Shown here piece by piece: positions 1 to 9,295 of a stretch of 64,000 nucleotides of DNA. Origin of the DNA: Clostridium sp. (GTDB lineage Bacteria; Bacillota; Clostridia; Clostridiales; Clostridiaceae). Position 1 is the first letter of the stretch; each line of letters starts with the position of its first letter. The notes under the pieces were generated by a model. That model saw only the letters and a program-made list of their open reading frames with translations. It did not search any database and was not told the DNA's origin. Both the position numbers and the translations under genes were made by a program. The stretch spans positions 3,217 to 67,216 of the forward strand of contig NZ_JAHAIF010000013.1 of the NCBI RefSeq assembly GCF_018372875.1. Reading direction: 5' to 3'.

Positions 1-1
1 T

Positions 2-871
2 TGTAAATTAGCATTGGATCTTGAAGTTGCTGATAATTTTAGTAAGAGTGTATTAACAGATAAAGCCTTAACATTTATAAAGGAAATTAAGAGTTTAACA
101 GGTTTAGATATAGTTGTATATACCTACACTTATTTTGCTAGGACTAATATTGATTCAAGATTGGGAGTTTATCCGCTTTGGATAGCTCACTATGGAGTTT
201 CAAGCCCGGGGAGCAATCCAATATGGAATAGTTGGGTAGGATTCCAATATAGTTCTACTGGCAGTGTTCCAGGTATATCAGGAAATTGTGATATGAATGA
301 ATTTAAAAATGGAATACTTTTAAATTCTTCATCAGTTCCGCAGGAGCCAGGAAATAATTATGAAACTTATACAGTAAAGGCTGGAGATACTTTATCTGGA
401 ATAGCTACTATGTATGGAACAACCTATCAGGAACTAGCGGCACTAAATGGTATTAGTAACCCTAATAAAATTTATGTTGGACAAGTTCTTAAAATAATAA
501 AAGGATCAAATTCCTCTGGTGGGAATACTTCTTCAGGTACAATTTCAGTAGGGTCACAAGTAAAAATCATAGGGTCTAATTATGCTACAGGTCAAGCTAT
601 ACCATCTTGGGTTAAAAATAATGTGTATACTGTGCAACAGATATCTGGAAATAAGGCTTTAATAAAAGAGATAACAAGTTGGGTTTATATAAGTGATTTA
701 GTGTTAGTTTCAGGTGGGTCATCAGCTCCTGTATACTACACTGTTAAATATGGAGATACTTTATCTGGAATAGCAACTATTTATGGAACAACTTACCAAA
801 AACTTGCTGAATTGAATGGCATTTCTAATGCTAACAGAATATATGCAGGACAGAAAATAAGGGTGAAATAA
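2..871 (+). CDS. GH25 lysozyme with two LysM domains (5' end missing)
   Basis: C-terminal part of a peptidoglycan muramidase. The frame is open to the first base, so the gene begins before the window; an internal TTG at 14 is not the real start. The first visible residues carry the GH25-type acidic pair (LDLEVAD, D6 and E8 of the visible part), followed by strand-like segments typical of the second half of the barrel. Two LysM peptidoglycan-binding repeats follow (about residues 122-166 and 244-289), separated by an SH3-like stretch (about 180-238). A secreted cell-wall hydrolase or phage-type endolysin would fit; the missing N-terminus prevents deciding whether a signal peptide exists. Confidence 0.85.
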   Translation, partial: CKLALDLEVADNFSKSVLTDKALTFIKEIKSLTGLDIVVYTYTYFARTNIDSRLGVYPLWIAHYGVSSPGSNPIWNSWVGFQYSSTGSVPGISGNCDMNEFKNGILLNSSSVPQEPGNNYETYTVKAGDTLSGIATMYGTTYQELAALNGISNPNKIYVGQVLKIIKGSNSSGGNTSSGTISVGSQVKIIGSNYATGQAIPSWVKNNVYTVQQISGNKALIKEITSWVYISDLVLVSGGSSAPVYYTVKYGDTLSGIATIYGTTYQKLAELNGISNANRIYAGQKIRVK

Positions 872-1005
872 ACTAAAAATGGGTACTTTACCGTTTATTA
901 ATTCGTATAGTTAAGTGTTATATGGACAATATAATAGTGTAAGATGAATTGAGTAGTAACTCAATAAATCTTAATAAAAATACCTTAAGCTGAGGAGGGA
1001 TCAAT

Positions 1006-1188
1006 ATGTCAAACAAAGCATTAGTTCCAGAATCTAAATTAGGATTAAACAGATTCAAAAACGAGGTTGCACAAGAGTTAGGAGTTCCATTTTCAGATTA
1101 TAATGGAGACTTGACTTCAAGACAATGTGGTTCCGTAGGTGGCGAAATGGTAAAAAGAATGGTAGAAGAATACGAAAGTAGATTATAA
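1006..1188 (+). CDS. Alpha/beta-type small acid-soluble spore protein
   Basis: 60-residue DNA-binding protein that coats and protects spore DNA and is degraded by the GPR protease at germination. It shows the family core FKNEVAQELG near residues 17-26, where GPR cleaves in this family, and SVGGEMVKRMV near the C-terminus. The usual RANGSVGG reads RQCGSVGG here, so it carries one cysteine. A strong GAGGAGGGA ribosome binding site lies 7 bases upstream. Expression should be forespore-specific; a GTATA box near 905 followed by GGACAATATA near 924 is a weak sigma-F/G-like candidate. The gene is monocistronic with its own terminator. Confidence 0.93.
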   Translation: MSNKALVPESKLGLNRFKNEVAQELGVPFSDYNGDLTSRQCGSVGGEMVKRMVEEYESRL

Positions 1189-1277
1189 AAGCACCTACTG
1201 ACTAGTTTTAGAAGGACAGAATTACCAATGGAAATTACACCGCCAGAAAAATTTGCTTAACACGTATTCATCTACCG

Positions 1278-1310
1278 GGAGAATGACAACAGTCATTCTC
1301 CTTTTATTTT
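1278..1310 (+). terminator. Intrinsic terminator of the spore protein gene
   Basis: A perfect 10-bp stem, GGAGAATGAC/GTCATTCTCC, with loop AACA is followed by TTTTATTTT. Confidence 0.9.
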
Positions 1311-1468
1311 ATAGTTTTATAAATTGAATTTAATAAGTTTTTTATATTAGTGATATCTTGAGAAATTTTACATATCATTATGCCTACTTGTATATCAGCA
1401 GTTAATAGCCAAGCTCTCCTTTCGTTATTTTTATTAGCTTTTCTTTCTACCTTACAACTAAAAGTCAT
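1304..1468 (-). CDS. Possible 54-residue ORF, unknown function
   Basis: A minus-strand frame starts with ATG at 1468 and encodes a basic, mixed-composition peptide (begins MTFSCKVERKANKNNERRAW, ends NSIYKTIK). Its amino-acid use looks more like coding sequence than AT-rich noise. No Shine-Dalgarno sequence is visible before the ATG, and I do not recognise a family. It may be a decayed or spurious gene. The other bases between 1189 and 1584 hold the spore-gene terminator and a short stretch (1215-1260) of less AT-rich, non-coding-looking DNA. Confidence 0.22.
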   Translation of the reverse strand: MTFSCKVERKANKNNERRAWLLTADIQVGIMICKISQDITNIKNLLNSIYKTIK

Positions 1469-1584
1469 ACTTATATTTTAGAGTGGAAAATAATTCCGTA
1501 CAAATAGGTGATACATAATATTCCTTATAAACATAAAATGTGGTAAAATGAGAACAAAAGTTCGATTGATTTAAAGGTGATTAT

Positions 1585-2718
1585 ATGAAAAGGATACAAA
1601 TAGTTCATACAGGTGATTTACATTTTGATACTCCTTTTAAAGATGTGGGAGAAAGTCAAAGTAGAATAAATAAAGAAGAGTTAAAAGAGGTCTTTAGGAA
1701 TATTATCCACTTTTGCAAGGAAAAAGCTGTGGATATCTTGCTATTAGCAGGGGATATATTTGATAATTTTACGTTAAATAGAGAAACTTTGTATTTTATT
1801 GAGCAATCATTAAAAGAAATACTTGAAGTTAAAGTTTTTATAAGTCCAGGAAATCATGATCCATACGGAAGCAAGTCTTTTTATAAATTAATAAATTGGC
1901 CCAACAATGTTCATATTTTTAAAGGGGATTTAGAAAAGGTATATTTAGAGGATTTAGATATAAATGTATGGGGTTATGGATTTAGAGAAAAGTATATTAG
2001 AGAATCTGTACTTAAAGATTTTTCAGAGCCTTCAGATAAAATAAATCTTATGGTTTTACATGGAGAAATTTCGAGTTCCAACAAAGGGAATGAATACAAT
2101 CCAATTACCTTTGATGATATAAGAAATAGTGGGATGGATTATATTGCATTAGGCCATAGACATAATTTTAGTGGTATAAACAAGGAAGGGCAAACCTTTT
2201 ATGCCTATAGTGGATGTCCACAAGGTAGAGGTTTTGATGAATTAGGAGATAAGGGAATTATATATGGATATATATCTAAAGGAACTGTAGATTTAGAGTT
2301 TGTAAAAACATCTAAAAGAAATTATATTGAGGAACATATAGATATTTCAGATTCTTTTGGATATGAAGAAGTTAAGAAAAGTATTATAGATTCTATTAAT
2401 GAAAGTGATAGAAAACATAATTTATATAAAATAGTTCTTGAAGGAGAAATATCTCCAGATTTTTCAATAGACGAGGAGTTGCTTAGGGAAAGATTAGGGC
2501 TAGATTTTTATTATTGTAAGATAGTTGATAAAACCAGAGTTAAGTATAATATTGAAGAGATTACGAAAGGATATTCTGTTAAATCTTTATATGTAAAGAA
2601 AATAATGAATTTAATAGATTTAGCAGAGACGGAAGAAGATAAAGAAGTACTAATGATGGCACTTAAAGTAGGATTATTAAGCCTATCTGAAGGGCAGGTG
2701 AATATGAATGATTATTAA
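1585..2718 (+). CDS. yhaO: SbcD/YhaO-type metallophosphoesterase (DNA exonuclease)
   Basis: 377-residue calcineurin-like phosphoesterase, the likely nuclease subunit of an SbcCD/Mre11-Rad50-like DNA repair complex. All signature metal-binding motifs are present: D11-x-H13 (GDLHFD), GDxxD at 56-60, GNHD at 89-92, LHGE near 158 and GHRH at 190-193. The C-terminal third is the capping/partner-binding region. The following ATPase gene overlaps it by 11 bases, which indicates translational coupling and a shared complex. An AAGGTGAT ribosome binding site precedes the ATG. The YhaO/YhaN pair of Bacillus is the nearest match; separation from true SbcCD rests on the short ATPase partner. Confidence 0.88.
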   Translation: MKRIQIVHTGDLHFDTPFKDVGESQSRINKEELKEVFRNIIHFCKEKAVDILLLAGDIFDNFTLNRETLYFIEQSLKEILEVKVFISPGNHDPYGSKSFYKLINWPNNVHIFKGDLEKVYLEDLDINVWGYGFREKYIRESVLKDFSEPSDKINLMVLHGEISSSNKGNEYNPITFDDIRNSGMDYIALGHRHNFSGINKEGQTFYAYSGCPQGRGFDELGDKGIIYGYISKGTVDLEFVKTSKRNYIEEHIDISDSFGYEEVKKSIIDSINESDRKHNLYKIVLEGEISPDFSIDEELLRERLGLDFYYCKIVDKTRVKYNIEEITKGYSVKSLYVKKIMNLIDLAETEEDKEVLMMALKVGLLSLSEGQVNMNDY

Positions 2719-5410
2719 AGAGTTAAAAATAGATTCCTTTGGTGGAGTAGAAAATAAGCTTATATCTTTAAATAAGGGATTAAACTTAGTTTATGGTGAA
2801 AATGAAGCAGGTAAAAGTACTATAGAGGAATTTATAAAGGTAATGTTATATGGTTTTCCTCAAAAAAGAGGTAAGGGAGATGGGGATAGAAAGAGATATT
2901 TACCTTTCAAGGGTGGTGTAATAAGAGGAGAGCTCACACTTGAGCAAGATGGAAGAGAATATATTATAAAAAGGATGTTTGCATTAACTAAAAAAGAAGA
3001 TACTTGTGAAGTTTTAGATGCTTTAACAGGAGAAGTTGCAAGAAATATTAATATAGAAGAGCCAGGAAAAAGTTTTTTAGGAGTAAATAGGTCAACCTTT
3101 GAAAAAACACTATTTATTAGTCAGCTTGGGGTGTCATTTGGAAAAGATAAAGAAGAAGAAATAATGGAGAGAATAACATCTTTATTTGGTTGTACAGAGG
3201 AGGAGGTCCCAGCTGCTAAGGCACTGTCTAAGATAGAGGGAATAAAGAAAGAATTAACTACATCTAGAGGAGTAGGTGCTTTAGATGGGTTAAAAAAGAA
3301 GTATTCCTCATTATTAGAAGAAAGGTATGAGGGGTACAACATAGCAGAGCAAAATTTAAATTGGGAAAATGAACTTTTACTAGAGAAGGAGAAAAGAAAA
3401 ACATTAAATGATGAGATAACTAAGCTTGAGTTATATAAAAAATATTTAAAAAAGGTGAAACTTCATAAGGAGTACAAGGATATAAGTGAGTACCTAAAGA
3501 AGTCGGAAGAACTTAAAAGAGAAGAAAGAGCCTTGGGAAACCTAATAGATGAGGATTTTATTGATGCTCTTAAGGATGATAATAGGGTTTATTTAGGACT
3601 AATAGATAAGAGAGAAGAACTTAAGGAAGTAGTAGAAGAAATAAAAGGGGAATTTAACTGTAATAAAGAGGAGTTAGATAAATATAAGTTTTTAGAAATG
3701 TTTGATGATAATATCAAGGAAAAACTTATAAATCTTAAATATGAACAACAAAACTTAGAAGCTAAAATAAACTCAATGAAAGCTTTGGAAGAATCTTTGG
3801 CTGAAGATGAAGGGGAGCTTTTAAAGAGAAGGGCTGTAATGAAAAACTTCCATGAAATGAGAGAATATATAGAGGAAATAGAGGAAGTGCTATCATCTTA
3901 TGAAGATAAGCTAAAAGAAATAAAAGATATTCTTCAACAAAATAATATTCCTAAAAATTTAGATATAAAACTTAAGAAAAGTATGAGCAATATGTATTTA
4001 GGTGGAATTCTAGGGGGGATAGGTATAGCATTATCCTTCTTTGGAATACCATTAATGATTTTAGGCATATTATTAATTTCCTTAGGAATTTTTTTAGGGG
4101 TTAAAGGTTTTATTGAAGGTAATGCCCTTAAAGGAAAGAAGAATGCATCTAAAAGGGTAGAAGCTTTAAGAAAGGAAATAGATTCAATAGAGTTAAGCTT
4201 AGATGGATACATGGAAAAAGTGGATGCAAAAGACTATGGAGATTTAATAACTGCTATAAGAAGATTTAATTCTTACAAGGAATATGAAGAAAGATTGTTA
4301 CTTAGAATTGAAGAAAAGAAAAAAATGATAAATGAAGAGGGACTTCTTAAAGATAAGAGTAGGTATAATAAGAATTGTGAGATGATTTCATCAATAGAAA
4401 GACTATCCTCCTCTAAAGATTTAGATGAGGTGCTAGAAAAGGTAAATATTTTTGAAGGTTTGTCCATTACAAAAGAAAAGCTAGAAGAGGACCTTAACAT
4501 AAAAACTGAACTTTTAAATGAGCTAAGTTCTAATATAGAAGTCCAAGAAGAAAAGCTTAGAGAAAAGCTAAAGGCTATGGATTTAGACCTAGGAAATTTA
4601 TTAGATATAGAGCTATATATAAAGGAATATAAGGAAAAGCTTAAAAAGAGAGCTGAAATTCATAGTAATATACTGTCTATTGAGGAAACTTATAAGGTAT
4701 TACTAAAGGATAGAAATATTGATGAGATTAAAGAAGAACTAAAGGACATAGTTAATGATGAAAATGAGTATTCCTTTGAGTCAGAAGATGAGATTGAAAG
4801 GGAAGAAAAGAAAAGATCTAGGGAACTAATAGATTGTGAAAAGAGAATAAAGGATCTTGAAAATAATATAGCTACGAGACTTATAGGGAAAAGAGATTTA
4901 GTGAAGATAGAAGAAGAAATACAAGCTGTAGAGGGGGAAATTAGAAAGGGTGATAAAAAAGTTAAGGCTTTAGATATAGCTATGGAAACTTTAAAAGAAT
5001 CCTTTAATGAAATTAGAAGAGAAGTAGGTCCTGAAATTAATAGAAGGATACTAAATAATTTTAAAGAATTATCTCTTAATAAATATGAGGATGTTAAGCT
5101 TGGTGACAATTATGAGATGCTTGTTAGAGATAAAGATAATCTTTTTAAAGGGGATTATTTAAGTAATGGAGCATATGACCAGCTTTATTTATCCTTAAGA
5201 TTAGCTTTTATAGATATGTTATTTAGTCATGAAGAATGTCCTATAATTTTAGATGATGCCTTTATTCAATATGATGATACTAGAAGAAAGAGGGCTATTG
5301 AGCTAATTTATAATAAAATAAAAGGACAGGGAATAATATTTACTTGCCAGCAAAAAGAGAAAGAAATATTAGATGAGATGTGTTGTAAATATAATTTAAT
5401 AAATTTATAA
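2708..5410 (+). CDS. yhaN: YhaN-type AAA/SMC-like ATPase
   Basis: 900-residue Rad50/SbcC-like coiled-coil ATPase partner of the preceding nuclease. Walker A is GENEAGKST (30-38). The middle is long charged coiled coil (about 180-420 and 480-790), the signature-like segment YLSNGAYDQLYLSLRL is near 817-832, and Walker B (IILDDAF) is near 845. A very hydrophobic, glycine-rich segment at about 430-468 between the coiled coils looks like one or two membrane helices. That segment is characteristic of YhaN proteins and absent from SbcC, suggesting a membrane-tethered complex. There is no zinc-hook CxxC at the apex. The gene ends the operon at a terminator. Confidence 0.87.
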   Translation: MIIKELKIDSFGGVENKLISLNKGLNLVYGENEAGKSTIEEFIKVMLYGFPQKRGKGDGDRKRYLPFKGGVIRGELTLEQDGREYIIKRMFALTKKEDTCEVLDALTGEVARNINIEEPGKSFLGVNRSTFEKTLFISQLGVSFGKDKEEEIMERITSLFGCTEEEVPAAKALSKIEGIKKELTTSRGVGALDGLKKKYSSLLEERYEGYNIAEQNLNWENELLLEKEKRKTLNDEITKLELYKKYLKKVKLHKEYKDISEYLKKSEELKREERALGNLIDEDFIDALKDDNRVYLGLIDKREELKEVVEEIKGEFNCNKEELDKYKFLEMFDDNIKEKLINLKYEQQNLEAKINSMKALEESLAEDEGELLKRRAVMKNFHEMREYIEEIEEVLSSYEDKLKEIKDILQQNNIPKNLDIKLKKSMSNMYLGGILGGIGIALSFFGIPLMILGILLISLGIFLGVKGFIEGNALKGKKNASKRVEALRKEIDSIELSLDGYMEKVDAKDYGDLITAIRRFNSYKEYEERLLLRIEEKKKMINEEGLLKDKSRYNKNCEMISSIERLSSSKDLDEVLEKVNIFEGLSITKEKLEEDLNIKTELLNELSSNIEVQEEKLREKLKAMDLDLGNLLDIELYIKEYKEKLKKRAEIHSNILSIEETYKVLLKDRNIDEIKEELKDIVNDENEYSFESEDEIEREEKKRSRELIDCEKRIKDLENNIATRLIGKRDLVKIEEEIQAVEGEIRKGDKKVKALDIAMETLKESFNEIRREVGPEINRRILNNFKELSLNKYEDVKLGDNYEMLVRDKDNLFKGDYLSNGAYDQLYLSLRLAFIDMLFSHEECPIILDDAFIQYDDTRRKRAIELIYNKIKGQGIIFTCQQKEKEILDEMCCKYNLINL

Positions 5411-5462
5411 GAATATGCACATAATTAGCATTTAATCATATATAAGAATAGAACGGAAAGTG

Positions 5463-5498
5463 TTAGGTTATCAGTAATACTGTTAACCTGATTTTTTT
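5463..5498 (+). terminator. Intrinsic terminator of yhaO-yhaN
   Basis: The stem AGGTTATCAG/CTGTTAACCT has one T-T mismatch and a TAATA loop, and is followed by ATTTTTTTAT. Confidence 0.8.
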
Positions 5499-5613
5499 AT
5501 AATTTCCTTACCTTTAGTAGGAGTGGGGTGGATATTTGTTTTGATGTGACTTGGAGCGTAGCGACGGAACAAGCAAAATAAATATCCATACAACCTTTTT
5601 TTAGTTATATTGT
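5496..5613 (+). repeat. Dispersed hairpin element, copy A (3' module only)
   Basis: The 3' hairpin module of the six-copy intergenic family. The arm TGGATATTTGTTTTG (5529-5543) faces CAAAATAAATATCCA, and the exit is ACCTTTTTTT. The loop TTGGAGCGTAGCGACGGAAC is identical to copy B near 63.2 kb. It lies directly after the yhaN terminator. No ORF is seen in 5411-5640. Confidence 0.85.
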
Positions 5614-5640
5614 CAATAATAGATATATGTGGTTATCTTA

Positions 5641-5669
5641 TTGACAAAAAATAGATGAGAGTATACAAT
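5641..5669 (+). promoter_or_regulatory. Sigma-A promoter of the metal-binding lipoprotein gene
   Basis: TTGACA (5641-5646), 17-bp spacer, TACAAT (5664-5669). Immediately downstream, TGCA occurs three times within 5676-5696, including the near-palindrome TGCAAATCATATGCA. This is placed where a metalloregulator could block initiation, but the site is unassigned. Confidence 0.7.
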
Positions 5670-5710
5670 AAGAAATGCAAATGCAAATCATATGCAATAA
5701 GGAGTGCGAA

Positions 5711-6595
5711 ATGAAAAAGTTATTAGTAAAACTATCAGTGCTAATGATACTTCCAGTTATGTTAATTGGATGCTCAACTAAAAGTGGTAATGATAATGAA
5801 CAAAGTGAAAAAGTTAATGTTATGGTTTCTATTAGTCCTTTAAAGGAATTTGCTGAAAGAATAGGTGGAGACAAGATAGAAGTTAGTACTCTTGTTCCTG
5901 AAAATGCAGAACCTCATGATATTGATTTTGGACCAAAAGATCTAGAAAAGCTAATGAAAAGCCAAGTATTTGTATACAATGGATTAGGCATGGAACATTG
6001 GTTAGAGAATGTTGAAGGACAAATTGATAAAGATAAAGTTAAAATGGTAGATAGTAGTACTGGTGCTGATGTTAGAGTTATAGATGGAAAACAAGACCCG
6101 CATTTATGGTTAAGTTTAAGAGAAGCAACAGTTCAAAGTAACAACATAAAAAATGCATTAATAGAAGTAGACCCGGAAAATAAAGATTTCTATGAAGAAA
6201 ACTATAATAAATTTAAGGATGAACTTGATTCATTATATAATGAATATAAGGATAAGTTTGCTTCAAAGACTCAAAAATATTTTATGACTAGTCATGCAGC
6301 TTTTGGATACCTTTGTAGAGACTTTGGATTAACAGAAAATTCACTTCACGATATATTTGGTGAAGGAGAGGTAACAGCCAAGAAGAATGCTGGAGCAATT
6401 AATTATTGCAAAGAAAAAGGGATAACAGTTATATTTTCAGAAGGAAGCGAAACTCAAAAGGAAGCAGAAACTATAGCCAATGAAATTGGTGGAAAGGTTG
6501 AGCCGATATATAGCTTAGAAACTAAGGTTGAAGGAAAAAGTTATATTGAAGCAATGAGATATAACCTTGAAACAATATATAATTCACTTAAATAG
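5711..6595 (+). CDS. ZnuA/MntA-family metal ABC transporter substrate-binding lipoprotein
   Basis: 294-residue extracytoplasmic zinc- or manganese-binding lipoprotein (SBP_bac_9 family). Start chosen at 5711, not at upstream in-frame ATG 5675, because AAGGAGTG sits 5 bases ahead and the translation then begins with a clean lipoprotein signal (MKKLLVKLSVLMILPVMLIGC, lipid-bearing C21). Likely metal ligands are H69, H131, H195 and E244. There is no long His-rich loop. Permease and ATPase genes, normally adjacent, are absent on both sides, so this is an orphan binding protein that must work with a transporter encoded elsewhere. Confidence 0.88.
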   Translation: MKKLLVKLSVLMILPVMLIGCSTKSGNDNEQSEKVNVMVSISPLKEFAERIGGDKIEVSTLVPENAEPHDIDFGPKDLEKLMKSQVFVYNGLGMEHWLENVEGQIDKDKVKMVDSSTGADVRVIDGKQDPHLWLSLREATVQSNNIKNALIEVDPENKDFYEENYNKFKDELDSLYNEYKDKFASKTQKYFMTSHAAFGYLCRDFGLTENSLHDIFGEGEVTAKKNAGAINYCKEKGITVIFSEGSETQKEAETIANEIGGKVEPIYSLETKVEGKSYIEAMRYNLETIYNSLK

Positions 6596-6616
6596 TTAAT
6601 AATAAATATATATATA

Positions 6617-6645
6617 AGAGAAATTGCGTTGCAATTTCTCTTTTA
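6617..6645 (+). terminator. Intrinsic terminator
   Basis: AGAGAAATTGC/GCAATTTCTCT is a perfect 11-bp stem with loop GTT followed by TTT. It is one of several terminators in the window built on the same stem. Confidence 0.9.
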
Positions 6646-6819
6646 AATTATTATAGAAAAAGGTTGTTGTAAATATTGGAAAAAGAATGATGTTATGGTA
6701 TCTTTAAATAAATTGAAGTTTTAACATTAGAGTAAGTTTTAAGTCTACTTAAGGATTAGGCTTAACTGTTTATAGGAATATTTAATGTTATTAGATAAAA
6801 GAATGAAGTGAGGGATTAG

Positions 6820-8610
6820 ATGAGCAGAGCAGAAAACTTTTATAAAGAAAAAATAAATAGTGCAAAAGATAAGATAAATATTTTAGATAAGTCTATATCT
6901 TATATTGGCTGGGGGAGATTAGCTATTGTATTAGTTGGGATTGCTGCAGGATATAAGTTATATAAATCAACTAATTTTTTAAATCTTATTTTAGTAGAGT
7001 TATTAATTTTAGCGCTATTTATTCTAGTAGCTATAATACATGGTAAAAAAATTAATGAAAGAAATAAATTAAACATTTTATTAGAGATAAATGAAAAAGG
7101 TTTAAATAGATTAAATGGAAAATATAAAGAAGATGAGGATAAGGGAGAAGAATTAATTGAAGAGGGGCATTCCTTCTGTGAGGATTTGGATGTTTTTGGC
7201 AATAATTCGTTATTCCAGATGGTAAATACCACAAGAACTAAGAGTGGGCGTAAAAAGTTAAAGGAAATATTACTTCTTAAGAACTTACCTTCTAAAGAGG
7301 TTGTAAATAAAAAGCAGAAAGCAATAAAAGAACTAGGAGAAAAGGTTGAATGGAGACAAAAACTTTATATAGATGGTACTTTTAAGAAAAAGAAGGGTGA
7401 AGAGCTTGAAGAGTTAATAAAGTGGGGAAAGACACCTTCTGAAACAAGCTCTATAAAACTAATAATTGCAGGGATATTTATAGCAGTTACATTAGCTTTA
7501 ATAATAGCATGTACATTTAAAATATTACCTTTTAGTATAGTTATTTTAGATTTAATGATTAATTACGTTGTTATTAAAATGCTAACAAAGGATATGAACC
7601 ATGTAATAGAATTATTTCATTCTATTAAAAATAGTGTAAGAGCTTATTCTAATATATTAAATTTAATAGAAAAAGAAGAGTTTACAAGTGAGTATTTAAA
7701 TGAAACTAAAGCTAAACTCACTATAGGAGGAGAATCTTCTTGCAGTAAGGAAATGAATAGATTAGCAGATCTCTTAGATTGGGTTGGAGACTCAATGGCA
7801 AATGCATATTATTTTATTTTAAATGTCTTTGTATTTGCAGATGTATTTATATTATTTAACTTAGATAAATGGAAAGAAAAGAATGGGGACTCTATAGAAA
7901 AGTGGCTTGAGGTTATGGGAGAATTTGATGCTCTATCAAGTATATCTAACATAAGTTTTGATCATGAGGATTGGTGTTTTGGAAATATTACTGAAAAAGA
8001 AATAAAGGGCGTTAATATGGCTCATCCTTTGATAGGTGATAGAGCAGTTGCCAATACTTATGAATTAGTAACGCCAAAGCAAATAACCTTGATTACTGGG
8101 TCAAATATGTCTGGTAAAAGTACATTCTTAAGAACTGTAGGAATAAATCTTTTACTAACTTATATTGGCGCACCAGCTTGTGCAAATGAATTTAGTTGTC
8201 CTATTATGAATATTTACACATGCATGAGAACAAAGGATAACTTAGAGGAAAGTATATCTTCTTTCTATGCAGAGATTTTAAGAATAAAGCTTATTATAGA
8301 TGCTTGTAAAAGAGGAGAAGAGGTATTTGTTTTACTTGATGAAATATTTAAGGGAACTAATTCTAAGGATAGACACATAGGTGCTACTGTTTTAATAAAA
8401 CAGTTAATATCAAATGGAGCTAGAGGTCTTGTTTCAACACATGACTTGGAACTATGTGATTTAGAAGAAGAGATGAAGGAAGTAGAAAACTACAATTTTA
8501 GAGAATATTATAAAGATAATAAAATTCAGTTTGATTATAAGCTTAGAAAAGGTAAGAGTAATACACAAAATGCTGTATATCTAATGAGGCTGGCTGGTAT
8601 AGATTTTTGA
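6820..8610 (+). CDS. MutS-related membrane ATPase
   Basis: 596-residue protein with a C-terminal MutS domain V ATPase: Walker A GSNMSGKST (427-435) and Walker B with LLDEIFKGTN (about 503-512). The N-terminal half carries hydrophobic segments (about 25-75 and 212-255) that look like membrane helices. There is no mismatch-recognition domain and no Smr nuclease domain, so it is neither MutS nor MutS2. It belongs to the poorly characterised MutS-like family common in Clostridium and Bacteroidetes; the substrate is unknown. It stands alone, with an AGTGAGGGA ribosome binding site. Confidence 0.8.
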   Translation: MSRAENFYKEKINSAKDKINILDKSISYIGWGRLAIVLVGIAAGYKLYKSTNFLNLILVELLILALFILVAIIHGKKINERNKLNILLEINEKGLNRLNGKYKEDEDKGEELIEEGHSFCEDLDVFGNNSLFQMVNTTRTKSGRKKLKEILLLKNLPSKEVVNKKQKAIKELGEKVEWRQKLYIDGTFKKKKGEELEELIKWGKTPSETSSIKLIIAGIFIAVTLALIIACTFKILPFSIVILDLMINYVVIKMLTKDMNHVIELFHSIKNSVRAYSNILNLIEKEEFTSEYLNETKAKLTIGGESSCSKEMNRLADLLDWVGDSMANAYYFILNVFVFADVFILFNLDKWKEKNGDSIEKWLEVMGEFDALSSISNISFDHEDWCFGNITEKEIKGVNMAHPLIGDRAVANTYELVTPKQITLITGSNMSGKSTFLRTVGINLLLTYIGAPACANEFSCPIMNIYTCMRTKDNLEESISSFYAEILRIKLIIDACKRGEEVFVLLDEIFKGTNSKDRHIGATVLIKQLISNGARGLVSTHDLELCDLEEEMKEVENYNFREYYKDNKIQFDYKLRKGKSNTQNAVYLMRLAGIDF

Positions 8611-8651
8611 AAATAATTCACTTTATTCCAATAAGAAAGTGGTTAGAAAAT

Positions 8652-8680
8652 CTGACAAGCTATTAGGATTATGTTACAAT
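8652..8680 (+). promoter_or_regulatory. Sigma-A promoter of the CBS protein gene
   Basis: CTGACA (8652-8657), 17-bp spacer, TACAAT (8675-8680), about 45 bases before the start codon. Confidence 0.65.
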
Positions 8681-8724
8681 AAAGTTGTAATGAAAAAGTT
8701 TTACTTAATATGAAGGGGAGAGTT

Positions 8725-9129
8725 ATGAATATAGCGTTTTTTCTTACACCAAAGAATGAAGTAGTGTGTGAAAGTTGTGAAGCGACCATGAGACAGGTAA
8801 TGGAGAAGATGGAGCATCACGGTTATACAGCTATTCCATTAATAGATAAGAGTGGAAAGTATGTTGGAACTCTTACAGAAGGTGACCTTTTATGGAAACT
8901 AAAGAATACACCTGATTTAAATTTTAAAAACACAGAATGTGTTAAGGTAAAAGAGATAGATAGAAGAGTATCTCATAAGAGTGTATCAATCAATTCAGAT
9001 ATAGAAAATTTAATTAATTTAGCAATAAATCAAAATTTTGTTCCAGTTGTGGATGACAATGGAATATTTATTGGGATTATAAAGAGAAGTGATATAATTA
9101 ATTATTGCTATAATGAAATGAAAAAATAG
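8725..9129 (+). CDS. Stand-alone CBS-pair protein
   Basis: 134-residue protein made of two CBS motifs (about 4-60 and 72-130), a nucleotide-sensing module. Start taken as the ATG at 8725; the ATG at 8710 would put the AAGGGGAG ribosome binding site inside the gene. Each repeat shows the family pattern of a hydrophobic strand followed by G-x-[LI]-[TK]-[ER]-[GS]-D (GTLTEGDLL, GIIKRSDII). The short segment CESCEATM near the N-terminus contains two cysteines. No catalytic domain is attached, so it probably regulates a partner by binding an adenine nucleotide; the partner is not evident from the neighbours. Confidence 0.85.
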   Translation: MNIAFFLTPKNEVVCESCEATMRQVMEKMEHHGYTAIPLIDKSGKYVGTLTEGDLLWKLKNTPDLNFKNTECVKVKEIDRRVSHKSVSINSDIENLINLAINQNFVPVVDDNGIFIGIIKRSDIINYCYNEMKK

Positions 9130-9142
9130 TTAAGAGTTTAGA

Positions 9143-9172
9143 AGAGGAATCGCAATGCGATTTCTCTTTTTT
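9143..9172 (+). terminator. Intrinsic terminator of the CBS gene
   Basis: The stem AGAGGAATCGC/GCGATTTCTCT (with a G-U pair) is followed by TTTTT. Confidence 0.9.
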
Positions 9173-9173
9173 C

Positions 9174-9246
9174 CTGTCTAGGAAAGCATAAAATTTCAAT
9201 TAGCTATAAATTAAAGGTATTATTACATTTTCATATTAAATTAGAT
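9174..9246 (+). repeat. Dispersed element, copy F (5' module only)
   Basis: Starts TGTCTAGGAAAGC right after the terminator T-run and runs to TTTTCATATTAA. It is nearly identical over about 65 bases to the first part of copies B (63.0 kb) and C (14.4 kb). The 3' hairpin module is missing. Confidence 0.8.
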
Positions 9247-9295
9247 TTTATGAAAGGATAATGTCTAATTAATTTATGAATAATAGATTAAGGTG

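Noticed and set aside
3121..5109. Several open frames on the minus strand inside the YhaN gene
   Set aside because: They mirror the coding frame of a long charged coiled-coil protein, are Ser/Leu/Phe-rich shadows, and lack ribosome binding sites.
5675..5710. Upstream ATG for the metal-binding lipoprotein
   Set aside because: It lies immediately after the promoter -10 region and would spoil the lipoprotein signal; the ATG at 5711 has the ribosome binding site.
6900..7234. Two minus-strand frames within the MutS-like gene
   Set aside because: Antisense shadows of the membrane-helix coding region; no ribosome binding site or homology.
9174..9246. A CRISPR-like or tandem repeat interpretation of the dispersed elements
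   Set aside because: Copies are far apart, single, and located behind terminators; no spacer-repeat periodicity.
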